Shown here piece after piece: positions 1 to 9,129 of a DNA stretch of 64,000 bases. How positions within the stretch are numbered: the stretch's first letter is position 1; each line of letters begins with the position of its first letter. Origin of the DNA: Castellaniella sp. (GTDB lineage Bacteria; Pseudomonadota; Gammaproteobacteria; Burkholderiales; Burkholderiaceae_B); assembly GCF_034675845.1 (NCBI RefSeq), contig NZ_JAUCCU010000001.1, positions 124,001-188,000 of the forward strand. The letters run 5' to 3'. The notes under the pieces were generated by a model. It was not told the DNA's origin and did no database searches. It was given only the letters and a program-made list of their open reading frames with translations. A program made the translations under genes and the position numbers.

Positions 1-1
1 G

Positions 2-622
2 GGCGCCACCCTGGCGCAAGCCCATCTGGCCGCCCAGGATTTCTCCTTGCAGCAGCCGAATTTGCGCGGGCTGCCCTGGTGGCAGGCCACCGCGCCGAAA
101 CTATTGCCTTTTCTCGACGAGGCCCAAGCCACACTGCTGGACAGCAGCTTGCAAGAACAAAACGATTTTGCGGCGGATGGCCGATTGGCCGCGCTGCCTG
201 CCGGCCCGGCCCACTGCGACCTGTTTCGGGACAATGTCCTGTTTGACGGCACCTTTGATTCTCCCCGCATGGGCGGCTTCATCGATTTTTACTTCGCTGG
301 CTGCGATACCTGGCTATTTGATGTGGCCGTCAGCGTGAACGATTGGTGCATCCAGCGACAGACCGGGGCGTTTACGCGCCAGCGTCTGCAAGCCTGGCTG
401 CAGGCCTATCACGATGTGCGTCCTTTTACCCCCGCCGAACAGGCCGCCTGGCCCATCGTGCTGCGCGCCGCCGCCTTGCGCTTCTGGATTTCCAGGCTAT
501 ATGATTTTCACTTGCCGCGCCCGGCCCAGACCCTCAAGCCCCATGATCCGCGCCATTTCGAACGCATCCTGCGGCTGCGCAGCACACAGACTGCACCCGC
601 ATTGCCACAGGCCAAGGCATGA
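2..622 (+). CDS. thrB: Homoserine kinase, C-terminal part (gene cut by window start)
   Basis: The reading frame is open from base 2, so the N-terminus lies outside the window. The protein is the C-terminal two thirds of the aminoglycoside-phosphotransferase-fold homoserine kinase (ThrB type II), which phosphorylates L-homoserine in threonine synthesis. Visible family marks are HCDLFRDNVLF (catalytic loop with His-x-Asp and Asn), GFIDFYFAGCD (metal-binding Asp region) and NDWC. The TTG at 47 is an internal codon, not a start. The stop overlaps the next gene's ATG by 4 bp (ATGA), so the two are probably translated together. Confidence 0.93.
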   Translation, partial: GATLAQAHLAAQDFSLQQPNLRGLPWWQATAPKLLPFLDEAQATLLDSSLQEQNDFAADGRLAALPAGPAHCDLFRDNVLFDGTFDSPRMGGFIDFYFAGCDTWLFDVAVSVNDWCIQRQTGAFTRQRLQAWLQAYHDVRPFTPAEQAAWPIVLRAAALRFWISRLYDFHLPRPAQTLKPHDPRHFERILRLRSTQTAPALPQAKA

Positions 623-1401
623 ACCCCGTTAATCTGCAAGCAGCCGTCCTGCCGACAGGCGCCGGCTGGGGCTGGATTATCCAGGGCTATGCCCTGTGCC
701 GTCGCCAGCCCTCGGCCATGTTGTTCTGGAGCGTCGCCACCAGCTTTCTGATCAATCTTGGGGCCATTGTGCCGATTCTGGGCCAGGCCATCCTGGTTAT
801 TTTGACTCCATTATTGACCTTTCTGACCCTATGCGCAGGCCGCCACCTGAGTCAGGGACAAAGAATGCTGCCGGGCATGTGGCTGGCCCCCGCCCAGACC
901 CCAGGGACCACCCGCACCCTGCTGCGCCTGGGGTTCGTTTATTTCGGCTGTTCGGTGCTGACGGCCTTTGCCGCTGTGCTGCCATTCATGACGCAATTGC
1001 TGGCGGCCATGGGCACCCAGGATCAGCCCGACTACACGATATTCGCCCAGGCCATGACAGGCCCGTTGATCCTGTTCGGCATCTTTTACGTCATTTTATC
1101 GGCCCTATTCTGGCACGCCCCTGCCTTGATGGGCTGGCACCGCCTGCCATTGCGTCGCGCCTTGTTTTATTCCATGGTGGCGTGCTGGCGCAATAAATGG
1201 GCCATCCTGCTCTACGTCTGCACCTGGGCCGCCGTGTTTTATGGCCTGCACTTATTGCTGACGGCCCTGGCAGGCACCGGCCTGCCCACCACGATACTGG
1301 TCTGGGGGTCCTTGTTGCTGGATATTGTCGTGACTGCGCTGCTGTACAGCACTTTTTACCCGATTTACGCCACCATTTTCAGAGACGCCCAGGCCGACTG
1401 A
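619..1401 (+). CDS. BPSS1780-type membrane protein
   Basis: A 260-residue polytopic membrane protein of unknown function. After a short cytoplasmic N-terminus (about 35 residues containing GWGWIIQGYALCRRQP) there are roughly six hydrophobic segments. The N-terminal pattern and length fit the BPSS1780 family, common downstream of thrB in Burkholderiales. The ATG overlaps the thrB stop, suggesting a two-gene operon. Its 3' end overlaps the convergent DUF192 gene by 37 bp. No catalytic motif is seen and I assign no function. Confidence 0.8.
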   Translation: MNPVNLQAAVLPTGAGWGWIIQGYALCRRQPSAMLFWSVATSFLINLGAIVPILGQAILVILTPLLTFLTLCAGRHLSQGQRMLPGMWLAPAQTPGTTRTLLRLGFVYFGCSVLTAFAAVLPFMTQLLAAMGTQDQPDYTIFAQAMTGPLILFGIFYVILSALFWHAPALMGWHRLPLRRALFYSMVACWRNKWAILLYVCTWAAVFYGLHLLLTALAGTGLPTTILVWGSLLLDIVVTALLYSTFYPIYATIFRDAQAD

Positions 1402-1763
1402 ACCCGAACCTGCCAGCCAGACTGGCGACAATACCCAGGGGGCAGTTCGATCACAGCATCAGCCCCCCGGCAGGCTGCCAGGCGATTGGGTGCCAACTGG
1501 TGCACCACCCGCAACAACACCCCCTGGCGGCTGATGAACACCACATCCAGAGGCTGCGCCAGCCATCCCGCATGCACCATCTGGCACCCGGAGAACACCA
1601 AGCCCCTGGGCTGGTCGCCCCAAGACTGCCAGGCATGCAAGCCCAGCAGGCGCTGCCTGAAACCCAGCGCCTGGTACAAGCGCAGCACATGCGGCTGAGC
1701 ACACCAGAGCGGGCTATCCCGAGGCCCGCCTCCCGGCAGTTGAAGACGACACGGCCATCGCAT
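1365..1763 (-). CDS. DUF192 family protein, last gene of the Tad operon
   Basis: Residues from about 35 to the end match DUF192: RLLGLHAWQSWG, then GLVFSGCQMVHAGWLAQPLD, VVFISRQGVLLRVVHQLAP and the closing CRGADAVIELPPG. The function of the family is not settled; it is often a small exported or membrane-associated protein. The ATG at 1763 lies 2 bp after the tadC stop, so I prefer it to the longer frame reaching 1838, which would run inside tadC. Position and spacing make it part of the Tad transcript. Confidence 0.7.
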   Translation of the reverse strand: MRWPCRLQLPGGGPRDSPLWCAQPHVLRLYQALGFRQRLLGLHAWQSWGDQPRGLVFSGCQMVHAGWLAQPLDVVFISRQGVLLRVVHQLAPNRLAACRGADAVIELPPGYCRQSGWQVRVQSAWASLKMVA

Positions 1764-1765
1764 CG

Positions 1766-2626
1766 TCAAAGCCCCGCATGCATGAGCTTGACCGCCACCG
1801 GGAACCCGATGACCAGAAACGTGCAGGGAAAAATACACAGCACCATGGGAAACAGCATTTTCACGGGTGCCTGCAACGCCAAGGTTTCCGCCCGCAAGAA
1901 ACGCTCGCTGCGCTGGCGCTCGGCCTGTGCGCGCAGCACCGGACCCAGGCTCATGCCCAGGTGATCGGCCTGAGCCAGGGATAACACCAGGCTATGCACA
2001 CCCGGTAAATCCGTCCAATTGGCCCACTGGGCCAGCCAGTCGGCACGTCCCATCCCTGTGCGTTCCAGCGCAAAGGCATCGCGCAGGCTTTGGCGCAAAG
2101 GACCATCAGGGGCATGCCGGGCGACCTGATGCAAGGCCGCCTGCAGGCTAAGCCCTGCCTCGACGCACAGCGTCATGAGATCCAGCATAAAAGGCAGCTC
2201 GCGCAGCATGCGTCGGCGGCGAATCAGGGCACGATGGCGCAGACGCGCATTGGGCCAAAGAAACGCAAGCAAAGCAGTCGATACCATCAAGAGCGGAATA
2301 AAGCGCCAGGAAAGATCGGCCAACAGGGCGGCAAATGCCGCAAACACCAAACCCAACGCCGCCAACAGCAAACGCGCTGCCAGCCAGTGTTCAGCCTGCC
2401 AGGCATCGGACAATCCAGCCCGTGGCCCCCAGCGCTGCAAATGACGCCGCATGCCCCAACTGACCCAGGGCGCGCACCAAGGTGCCAGTGCTTGCACCCA
2501 AGGCCACCAAAGCGGTGCGCGCACGCCAGCAGGACGCGCAATACTGGCCCACGGCCCGCCCAATACCCACAGGCCCAGCCCCACCGCCACCACAGCCAGA
2601 ATCAACCCCGTCCAGAACCAGCTCAT
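1766..2626 (-). CDS. tadC: Tad pilus inner-membrane platform protein TadC
   Basis: A 286-residue GspF/T2SSF-family protein. Together with TadB it should form the inner-membrane platform on which the TadA ATPase acts during Flp pilus assembly. Hydrophobic segments lie at about residues 5-25, 85-125 and 255-280. Between them is the typical T2SSF cytoplasmic helical bundle (LRELPFMLDLMTLCVEAGLS, then LALAQADHLGMSLGPVLRAQ). It follows tadB by 15 bp and is followed after 2 bp by the DUF192 gene. Confidence 0.88.
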   Translation of the reverse strand: MSWFWTGLILAVVAVGLGLWVLGGPWASIARPAGVRAPLWWPWVQALAPWCAPWVSWGMRRHLQRWGPRAGLSDAWQAEHWLAARLLLAALGLVFAAFAALLADLSWRFIPLLMVSTALLAFLWPNARLRHRALIRRRRMLRELPFMLDLMTLCVEAGLSLQAALHQVARHAPDGPLRQSLRDAFALERTGMGRADWLAQWANWTDLPGVHSLVLSLAQADHLGMSLGPVLRAQAERQRSERFLRAETLALQAPVKMLFPMVLCIFPCTFLVIGFPVAVKLMHAGL

Positions 2627-2641
2627 CTCACCCCCATGGGT

Positions 2642-3490
2642 TCACACGTCAATCGCCACCAGCCGCCGAATCCAAAAAATACCCACGCATTCCAAAGCGA
2701 CAATCAGCAGCAGAACCAACCAGCCATACCAGGTCTGCCACATCAGCGCCATGGCCTCGGGCTCCAGTTGGCTGAGGACCAGCATCAGGCATACCGGCAA
2801 GCCCGCCATGACTTGGCTTTGCATCCGGCCCTGCGCCGTCAGCGCCTGGACCCTGCCCAGCCAATGCTGTCTGGTCCGCAGCGTGTAGGCAATGCGCTCC
2901 AGGGTTTCCGCCAAGCCACCACCTGTTTGCGCGGCCACCCCCAGTGCCGACACCACCAGATCGCAGGACTCGGTTGGCATGCGCGTGCGCAATTGTTGCA
3001 AGGCATCCTGAAACCCCAGGCCCAGGCGCTGCTCGCGCAGCATCAGGGAGAATTCCTGCGACAAGGGGGGCTGTGATTGAGAGACGATGTGCTGCAACGC
3101 CGACTGCATGCTGGAACCGGCCCGCAAGGCACCGGCCAAGGCCTGCATGAGTTCGGGCAGTTGCGCATCAAAGGCCCATGCGCGCCGCCGTCGCATCTGC
3201 CGCAACACCAGCGACGGCGCCCACATCAGGCTCAGCAAGACCGGCAGCGCAACCCACCAATGCCCCACCAGCCACACCATCAATACCAAGGCCAGCCCGC
3301 CCGCCAGCCACCAGGCAGGGCGCAGCTGGGCCACGTCCAGAAATAAAAAACTGGCGTCAAACGCCTGGCGCGTGTCTTCCTGCAGACGATCCTGATAAGC
3401 CTGCCAAGAACGCCAGACCCGCCCCAGCAGCAACCAGGCCCCGATGGCCCACGACAAGCCAATCAAGGTAATCAGCACACTAGCCAGCAT
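2642..3490 (-). CDS. tadB: Tad pilus inner-membrane platform protein TadB
   Basis: A T2SSF-domain protein of about 282 residues, paralogous to TadC. Two membrane segments lie near the N-terminus (MLASVLITLIGLSWAIGAWL and a pair around residues 70-105). Then comes a cytoplasmic helical domain (LPELMQALAGALRAGSSMQS, GGGLAETLERIAYTLR) and a last membrane helix pair. I chose the ATG at 3490: it overlaps the tadA stop by 11 bp, whereas the 30 extra residues of the longest frame are Arg/Cys-rich and unlike the family. Confidence 0.88.
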   Translation of the reverse strand: MLASVLITLIGLSWAIGAWLLLGRVWRSWQAYQDRLQEDTRQAFDASFLFLDVAQLRPAWWLAGGLALVLMVWLVGHWWVALPVLLSLMWAPSLVLRQMRRRRAWAFDAQLPELMQALAGALRAGSSMQSALQHIVSQSQPPLSQEFSLMLREQRLGLGFQDALQQLRTRMPTESCDLVVSALGVAAQTGGGLAETLERIAYTLRTRQHWLGRVQALTAQGRMQSQVMAGLPVCLMLVLSQLEPEAMALMWQTWYGWLVLLLIVALECVGIFWIRRLVAIDV

Positions 3491-5222
3491 GGGATCCTTC
3501 TCCGTCCGCCAAAGCCGCATGCCCCTGACGCACGCTGCGCTGGCTGAACAGCTGCAGATCCAGCGCCGCATCCCCCACAAAACCTTCGGGCATCAAACCG
3601 CAGCCCGTAAAGACGGCCGGTGGACCGGCCTGCCCCGCAAACAGCGCTTGCAACTGGATGCGCCCGCCCTCTATGCCGGTGACTTGCACAATGGCACTGA
3701 TCAGTCGACGGCCATCCGCCGCACGCACCAGTTGCACAATGATTTCAATGCTGGCTGCGATGTGCTCGCGCACGGCTGCCAGCGGCAAGTCCATGCCTGC
3801 CATCAAGATCATGGTTTCCAGCCGCCCCAGCGCATCCCTGGGATTATTGGCATGCAAGGTCGTCAAGGAGCCCTCGTGCCCGGTATTCATGGCGGCCAAC
3901 ATATCAAAGGCCTCGCCCCCCCGGCATTCGCCCACCACAATGCGATCCGGGCGCATCCGCAAGGCATTGCGCACCAGATCCCGGATCTGCACCTGGCCAC
4001 GACCTTCAAGATTGGCCGGCCGCGCCTCCAGGCTGACCAGATGGCTGTGGTTCAGACGCAATTCGGCAGCATCTTCGATGGTGATGATGCGCTCTCCGGC
4101 AGGAATGGCATTGGACAGGATATTCAGCAAGCTGGTCTTGCCCGAGCCTGTTCCGCCAGACACCAGCAAGTTCTTGCGATGCCGCACGCAATGCGCCAGA
4201 AAGTTCGCCATGGCGTCGTCCAGCGCCCCGACCGCCAACAGATCCGGCATCGTCAGCCGCCGTTGGGGAAACTTGCGGATCGTCAGGCTGGCCCCCCGCA
4301 GGGCAATCGGCGAAATCACAGCATTGACGCGTGACCCATCGCGCAACCTGGCATCCACCATGGGTGCACTATCGTCAATCCGGCGCCCCAGCGGCGCGAC
4401 TATGCGCTCCAACACCCCCAGGACAGCCTGTTCGCTGCTGAAACTGGCCTGATCCCGCACCAGGCAACCTGCTCGTTCGACGAAAATTTCGTCATGGCGA
4501 TTGACCATGATTTCCGTGATGCCTGGGTCCGCCAGCAACGGCTCCAACGGACCCAGACCCACCGCCTCGTTGACTAGTTCGCGCACGATCAAATCGCGAT
4601 CCAAACTCAGCGGCAAGTCGGGTTCGATGTCGAGCTGCTGCAGCAGTATCCGGGTGGCCTCGGCCCGCAATGCCTCATCGCTCATGCCGGCGATATCCCG
4701 GCGGCGCAGTTGCAGGGCCTGGATCAGGTGCTCGTGCAGGCTGCGACGCAGGCTGCCCCAGGCCTGGGGCAATACCAGGCCTGCGGCCTCTGGCCCATCC
4801 GCCAAGACAGGCGCTGCGCAGCCGCCTTCCTGTGGCAGGCTCTGCAGCGCCACAGCATCAGCGTCAACCCAATCAGGCCCGCAGGCATCTCGCTGCAGCG
4901 CAGGCGCCAAACCCTGCGCCGGGCCAGGCTGCAGCACGCTGGCTCTGATCAGGCAAGGCCCGATCACCAGCTCGTCGGTGGGCAGCAAAGGACCATAGGA
5001 AGCCACCCGTTTGCCATTGATCGTGGTGCCGAACAAAGATCCTTCGTCCTCCAGCCAAAGATCGCCTTCCCGGAGCAACAAGCGGGCATGATGTCGCGCT
5101 ACCCGCCAGGCCTTCAGAATCAGGCCGCAATCAGTCTCCCGACCAATCAGCAAGGGCAAAGCACGCTGTTGGCGCTGACGTCGGCCATCCTCGTAGTGCA
5201 GGTCCAATTCAATGTCGGCCAT
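3480..5222 (-). CDS. tadA: FHA-domain-fused Tad pilus ATPase TadA/CpaF
   Basis: A 580-residue secretion ATPase that should power Flp pilus assembly. The C-terminal 400 residues are a standard CpaF core: VGLGPLEPLLADPGITEIMV, Walker A GGTGSGKTSLLN at about residue 357, ITIEDAAELRL, RMRPDRIVVGECRGGEAFDM and GHEGSLTTLHANNPRDALGR. Residues 1-95 are an extra forkhead-associated domain (LLIGRETDCGLIL, ARHHARLLL, SLFGTTINGKRV), a phosphothreonine-binding fold usually absent from TadA. The start overlaps the rcpA stop by 14 bp. The FHA domain suggests control by Ser/Thr phosphorylation, but no kinase gene is visible in the window. Confidence 0.92.
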   Translation of the reverse strand: MADIELDLHYEDGRRQRQQRALPLLIGRETDCGLILKAWRVARHHARLLLREGDLWLEDEGSLFGTTINGKRVASYGPLLPTDELVIGPCLIRASVLQPGPAQGLAPALQRDACGPDWVDADAVALQSLPQEGGCAAPVLADGPEAAGLVLPQAWGSLRRSLHEHLIQALQLRRRDIAGMSDEALRAEATRILLQQLDIEPDLPLSLDRDLIVRELVNEAVGLGPLEPLLADPGITEIMVNRHDEIFVERAGCLVRDQASFSSEQAVLGVLERIVAPLGRRIDDSAPMVDARLRDGSRVNAVISPIALRGASLTIRKFPQRRLTMPDLLAVGALDDAMANFLAHCVRHRKNLLVSGGTGSGKTSLLNILSNAIPAGERIITIEDAAELRLNHSHLVSLEARPANLEGRGQVQIRDLVRNALRMRPDRIVVGECRGGEAFDMLAAMNTGHEGSLTTLHANNPRDALGRLETMILMAGMDLPLAAVREHIAASIEIIVQLVRAADGRRLISAIVQVTGIEGGRIQLQALFAGQAGPPAVFTGCGLMPEGFVGDAALDLQLFSQRSVRQGHAALADGEGSHAG

Positions 5223-6711
5223 GATCTACACCCTTTTCGGCTGTTTGAGGCACAGGCAGCACCACCCCGGTCGCTGCGGATGATGGCAACTCGCCTGTCC
5301 AGGCGGACGTGGCCTGATTCCACTGAGAACCGGGACCGTCCGCCCGCGGGTTCCAGCCGCCACGCGCGATGGGCTGCTGCCGTATTGCCGGGCCAATCGG
5401 ATTCATCAGCTCTGCAGGGCGCGGAAAGGCCTGCGTCAAGATGGCCTCCGTGCGGCCAACCCGGGTACGGATGTCCGGATGGTTTGCAGTGACCAGTTGC
5501 GGCGTCACCAGCACGGCCAATTCGGTTTCGTTGCGTTGGAATCGAGTAGAACGGAATAAGGCCCCCAGTACCGGCAAGGCCCCCAGGCCGGGCACCAGAT
5601 CTACATTGTCCGCCGTGTCGCGCGACAAAAAACCGGCCAAAACCAGGGTCTGCCCAGAGCGCACATTGAATTCGGTCGCCGTGCGCCGGGTCTTCAACGA
5701 GGGCCCGCCGGGCACGGACAAAGCCGTATCAATGGAACTGACCTCGACCTCGATGCGTGAGCGCACCGCCCCGCTGCGCTCGACCGAAGGGGTGATGCGC
5801 AAAGAGACCCCGTAGGGCTTGAATGCCGTCTGGGTATTGCCATTGCGATCGACTGTGCTGTAGGGCACTTCTCCCCCCGCCAGGAATTCGGCGGTGGCGC
5901 CGCTACGGGCCAGCAACTGCGGCTGGGCCAGCACGACGGCGCGACCTTCCTGGGCCAGGAGGTTGATCTTGGCGGACAACAAGGCATTGACCCCAAAATA
6001 TCCTGCTGCCTGTGCTGCCGGAAAAGCCAGCGGCAGCACAGATTCGCCGGGTCGATCGGCAAAGCGGCGCGACCCGCCATCCCAGCCCAATCCTGTCTGC
6101 AGCCCGCCATCGGGCTGGGTCCCCCAGCGCAAACCCAGCTCTCGCACCAGGCTTTTGGGCACTTCGACAACCTGAACATCCAGCAATACCATCTGGTCCC
6201 AGCCCACCGAGCCGGTGAAATCCAGTAGCTGGGGATAGCGCCGCCCCAGTTCGCTTAAGCGTTGGCGATCCGCATCGGAGAGTTCGTCGCCTTCAATCAG
6301 CAGTTTATCGCCCAAGGTCGTGATTTTCGCCCCCGGTATGCGTTCGATGACCGAACGCAATTCATCCTGCAGCTGCCGGTTGCCCTCGGGGGCGACCTCT
6401 ACCGCATAGCGCAGCACCTGGCCGTCCGCCGTCCAGGCATGCAAAGTGGTAAAGCCGGGCTTGCGGGCAAATAAAATGACCTCGCGATCGTCGGTGCTGA
6501 CGGCATTGATCAGCTTGCCATCCCCGACTGCGACGCGGGCCACCCCGGGAATCCCCAGTACCCGGACCTCGCCCACCTGCAGGGCAATCAAGGTCGCGGC
6601 GCTGGTTTCAGCCTTGGCGGATAGCGTTTGCAGGCCGATCAGCAACAGCACCAAAACCAGGCGCAAACCATGACAAAATAGTCTTTGAGGTCCACTATTC
6701 ATGGTGTTCAT
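5209..6711 (-). CDS. rcpA: Outer-membrane secretin RcpA/CpaC
   Basis: A 500-residue protein with an N-terminal signal peptide (LVLVLLLIGLQTLSAKA), an N-terminal pilus-assembly domain (LQVGEVRVLGIPGVARVAVG), a BON-like middle region and a secretin domain from about residue 250 to 430. Secretin marks are GGEVPYSTV, FKPYGVSLRITPSV and DLVPGLGALPVLGALFRS followed by ETELAVLVTPQLV. It should form the outer-membrane channel of the Flp pilus. It overlaps cpaB upstream by 17 bp and tadA downstream by 14 bp. Confidence 0.92.
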   Translation of the reverse strand: MNTMNSGPQRLFCHGLRLVLVLLLIGLQTLSAKAETSAATLIALQVGEVRVLGIPGVARVAVGDGKLINAVSTDDREVILFARKPGFTTLHAWTADGQVLRYAVEVAPEGNRQLQDELRSVIERIPGAKITTLGDKLLIEGDELSDADRQRLSELGRRYPQLLDFTGSVGWDQMVLLDVQVVEVPKSLVRELGLRWGTQPDGGLQTGLGWDGGSRRFADRPGESVLPLAFPAAQAAGYFGVNALLSAKINLLAQEGRAVVLAQPQLLARSGATAEFLAGGEVPYSTVDRNGNTQTAFKPYGVSLRITPSVERSGAVRSRIEVEVSSIDTALSVPGGPSLKTRRTATEFNVRSGQTLVLAGFLSRDTADNVDLVPGLGALPVLGALFRSTRFQRNETELAVLVTPQLVTANHPDIRTRVGRTEAILTQAFPRPAELMNPIGPAIRQQPIARGGWNPRADGPGSQWNQATSAWTGELPSSAATGVVLPVPQTAEKGVDHGRH

Positions 6712-7738
6712 CCTCTTGGTCGATTACTTCGTCTCCCATGGCTGTGATCATGTTTTCTGCAGAGGGCGATGCCAGCATGCCTGCCATCGCTGTCTGCGCA
6801 TCCGCCGCCAACCAGGGGAGTGAGGCTTGCCCTGCAGCCATGGACTGAGCCCAGGCGGAACTGAGAAACTGTTCGATGGGCAGATTAAAAAGCCCATTGC
6901 CCGGCGACATGGCGGGTTTTTGGGCCAAGGCCCAGGCAGGCATGCCACGGGCGCCGGCCTCGCCGTACAGAATCACAGCCTTGCGGGCAGGTTTCGGGGC
7001 TGGGGCGCTAAGCCCCAACAAAGCAGCCAAATCCCCACGCGATGCCCGGCGATCGGCCTGAGCGTCTTCCGGGTGACGCATGATGGCCGTCAAAGTCCCA
7101 GCCTGGCGCGCCGCCACCAGCTTGACGACATCCTCCGGGGCTGCATCCAGTGTGACCGTCGAATAGGACTGGCCCTCGTCGCCCACGCCAGCCAGGCGGG
7201 TTTCACGGCCCGTCGCCAACACCAGTACGCCTTGCAACAACGGCGCAGTCAGTCGCTTGCGCTGATAATCAAAGGACACATACAGGTCAATCAAATCCCC
7301 TGGCTGCAACAGGCCGGATAAGGAATTGACCTGATCAACCGGCAAAGTAATGGCCCGGCGTCCAGGCGCCAACTGAGCCGAAAAGCTGGCCTGGGGCTGA
7401 CGCACATGGGCCCGGACAAAAGCGTCTCCTGCGCGCAGGTCTGTGGTCAATAAGCGGCCTTCGAGTTCGGCATAGCGCGCCGCCGACAAAGTATCCTGTC
7501 CCACCCATTGGGCCGGAAAGCGGCGCACGGCCAGATGCTCGGAGAGCAGATGCGTGCCCATCGGCAGATCCCGGGCCGCCACGATGCGCTCCACCATCGG
7601 CAAGCGCGCTTGATCCTCGGCTTGGCGCACGCGTTCGCGCACATGCAGCGCCAAGAAAACAGCCGCCAATAGACCAGTGCTCAAAGCCAGAGCGCCCAAA
7701 ATCAGTGGGCGAGGAATCCGAAACAAGGTGATTTTCAT
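6695..7738 (-). CDS. cpaB: Flp pilus assembly protein CpaB/RcpC
   Basis: A 347-residue protein with one N-terminal membrane anchor (residues 10-30). A SAF domain follows (MVERIVAARDLPMGTHLLSE, residues about 48-115), then the CpaB/RcpC domain (GRRAITLPVDQVNSLSGLLQ, PGDLIDLYVSF). CpaB proteins are periplasmic and associate with the secretin. The tail from about residue 235 is longer and less conserved than usual. The start overlaps the upstream hypothetical gene by 4 bp (ATGA). Confidence 0.88.
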   Translation of the reverse strand: MKITLFRIPRPLILGALALSTGLLAAVFLALHVRERVRQAEDQARLPMVERIVAARDLPMGTHLLSEHLAVRRFPAQWVGQDTLSAARYAELEGRLLTTDLRAGDAFVRAHVRQPQASFSAQLAPGRRAITLPVDQVNSLSGLLQPGDLIDLYVSFDYQRKRLTAPLLQGVLVLATGRETRLAGVGDEGQSYSTVTLDAAPEDVVKLVAARQAGTLTAIMRHPEDAQADRRASRGDLAALLGLSAPAPKPARKAVILYGEAGARGMPAWALAQKPAMSPGNGLFNLPIEQFLSSAWAQSMAAGQASLPWLAADAQTAMAGMLASPSAENMITAMGDEVIDQEDEHHE

Positions 7739-8409
7739 GGGATTTCCTTAGGGCGATGCCAGAAAGTCAAGGTGGTGGAAGCAGACTTGGCCAGCAACTG
7801 GACGGTCAAGCCGCCTGTTCCTGGGTGGCGCCATTCGGAGGTCAGCGCCTGTCCCGGCTGAGGATGCTGCGGCTGCCAACCCGCCGCAGACAGAGATCGC
7901 CGCACCTGTGCAGCCACCTGAACCAGACTGCCGACACAATCAAAGCTGCTGAAGGATTCAGCCTCACGGTCGTCGCCACCCATGAGATGCAAAATCCGAC
8001 GAGCACCGGGAGGCGCCAGCCGGGCAGGATTGAAAAGATTGATGGAAACAGGCATGGGTGACAGACGTGAAACCATGCCGACCGCGCCCTGACGAGCGGC
8101 ACGCAACTGCACCAGCCAATGGTCTTTCTGGTCCATCCCGGACAAGAACAAGGCTCCGGGTGAAAACTGCAGGCGCGTCAAGCGCGTACCCGCTGCAGCA
8201 CTGAGCTGGGCGGCCGCCCGATCCAGCGACAGGGATACGCTGAACTGGCGCATGAATATCTGGGTTTGCGGCAAATGGAACTGCTGTATGCCCCCCCAGC
8301 GCCAGTCAGCCAATGTCGCATCGGCAGCCGGGTCCCAGCGGATTGGCGTCGGCATGGCCTGCCCGGCACACGCCAGGCCCAGCAAAACGCAAGCAATCTG
8401 TTTTTTCAT
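7735..8409 (-). CDS. Exported protein of unknown function in the Tad operon
   Basis: A 224-residue protein with a clear signal peptide (KKQIACVLLGLACAGQAMP, cleavage near residue 18). The mature part is predicted soluble and periplasmic, has one Cys (FDCVGSLVQVAAQ), and I recognise no known domain. It overlaps both neighbours by 4 bp, so it is translated as part of the pilus operon. By position it could be the periplasmic accessory factor that RcpB or TadD supplies elsewhere, but the sequence does not show this. Confidence 0.75.
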   Translation of the reverse strand: MKKQIACVLLGLACAGQAMPTPIRWDPAADATLADWRWGGIQQFHLPQTQIFMRQFSVSLSLDRAAAQLSAAAGTRLTRLQFSPGALFLSGMDQKDHWLVQLRAARQGAVGMVSRLSPMPVSINLFNPARLAPPGARRILHLMGGDDREAESFSSFDCVGSLVQVAAQVRRSLSAAGWQPQHPQPGQALTSEWRHPGTGGLTVQLLAKSASTTLTFWHRPKEIP

Positions 8410-9128
8410 GGCGTGGTCCTGGCGCTAAGGTGATGCTCGGGCACATCCCCGGCCCAAGGCTGTAACCAATCCCAATCCGGGCGTGCGCGCCCCCATGCGG
8501 CATCGACTCCCTGCAAGCGCAGGTCCAGCACCTGCCCCTCACGAATCGATGCCTGGGCCCAACGGCCCCAGGCATGGGGGCTGCCCGCCAGCACAGACTG
8601 CACAGCGACGTCATCAGAAGCCGCGCCAGAGCCGCGCATAATGGCTGTCTGACGCTGCCAGGACAGTGCCTGCCGATCAAAATCCTGCAAACGCGTGGCT
8701 GCCTGTTCTTGGCCGCTGGTCCGCACAACGGCACCCGCACGCCAGACGGCGGCGTCACCCAACTGCAGTTCAGCCCGCAGCGCCCCGGTATCCGGGACGA
8801 CATCGCCCGGCTCTCGCAATGGCACGACTGCGGTGGCCTGCAGCCCCACCTGCGCCGCCTCTGCCAGAAAGCTCTGCCCCCGTCTGGTCTGCCAGCGTTG
8901 ACCGGGGGCCGACAGTTCAAGCGCGGTATCAGCCGCCAGGGCCTCAGCGGACACGCCCTGATGCGCAAAAGCAAAGGCCGCCCGCCGGCTGGCATGCAGC
9001 AACTGCAGGTCAATATCCTGCAGCCTGCCCAACCAGACTACGGCCAGCCATAGGCTTGCGAGTACACCCGTCACGACCAGGGCTTCAGCCAGCGCCTGGC
9101 CAGTCTGCATCCGTCTGCAATCGTCCAT
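8406..9128 (-). CDS. TadE-like pseudopilin
   Basis: A 240-residue protein with the N-terminal pattern of Tad minor pseudopilins: a short leader (CRRMQTGQALAEALV) with a Gly before a hydrophobic helix (VVTGVLASLWLAVVWLGRLQ), then a soluble domain. The GQALAEA stretch matches the G-x4-E prepilin-peptidase recognition of type IVb pilins. The ATG at 9110 (MQTG) is an alternative start. It follows the TadG-like gene by 1 bp and overlaps the next gene by 4 bp. Confidence 0.72.
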   Translation of the reverse strand: MDDCRRMQTGQALAEALVVTGVLASLWLAVVWLGRLQDIDLQLLHASRRAAFAFAHQGVSAEALAADTALELSAPGQRWQTRRGQSFLAEAAQVGLQATAVVPLREPGDVVPDTGALRAELQLGDAAVWRAGAVVRTSGQEQAATRLQDFDRQALSWQRQTAIMRGSGAASDDVAVQSVLAGSPHAWGRWAQASIREGQVLDLRLQGVDAAWGRARPDWDWLQPWAGDVPEHHLSARTTP

Positions 9129-9129
9129 A

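Noticed and set aside
2090..3076. A 328-codon plus-strand frame across tadC and tadB
   Set aside because: Low-complexity Gln/His/Arg-rich shadow of two well-supported minus-strand genes.
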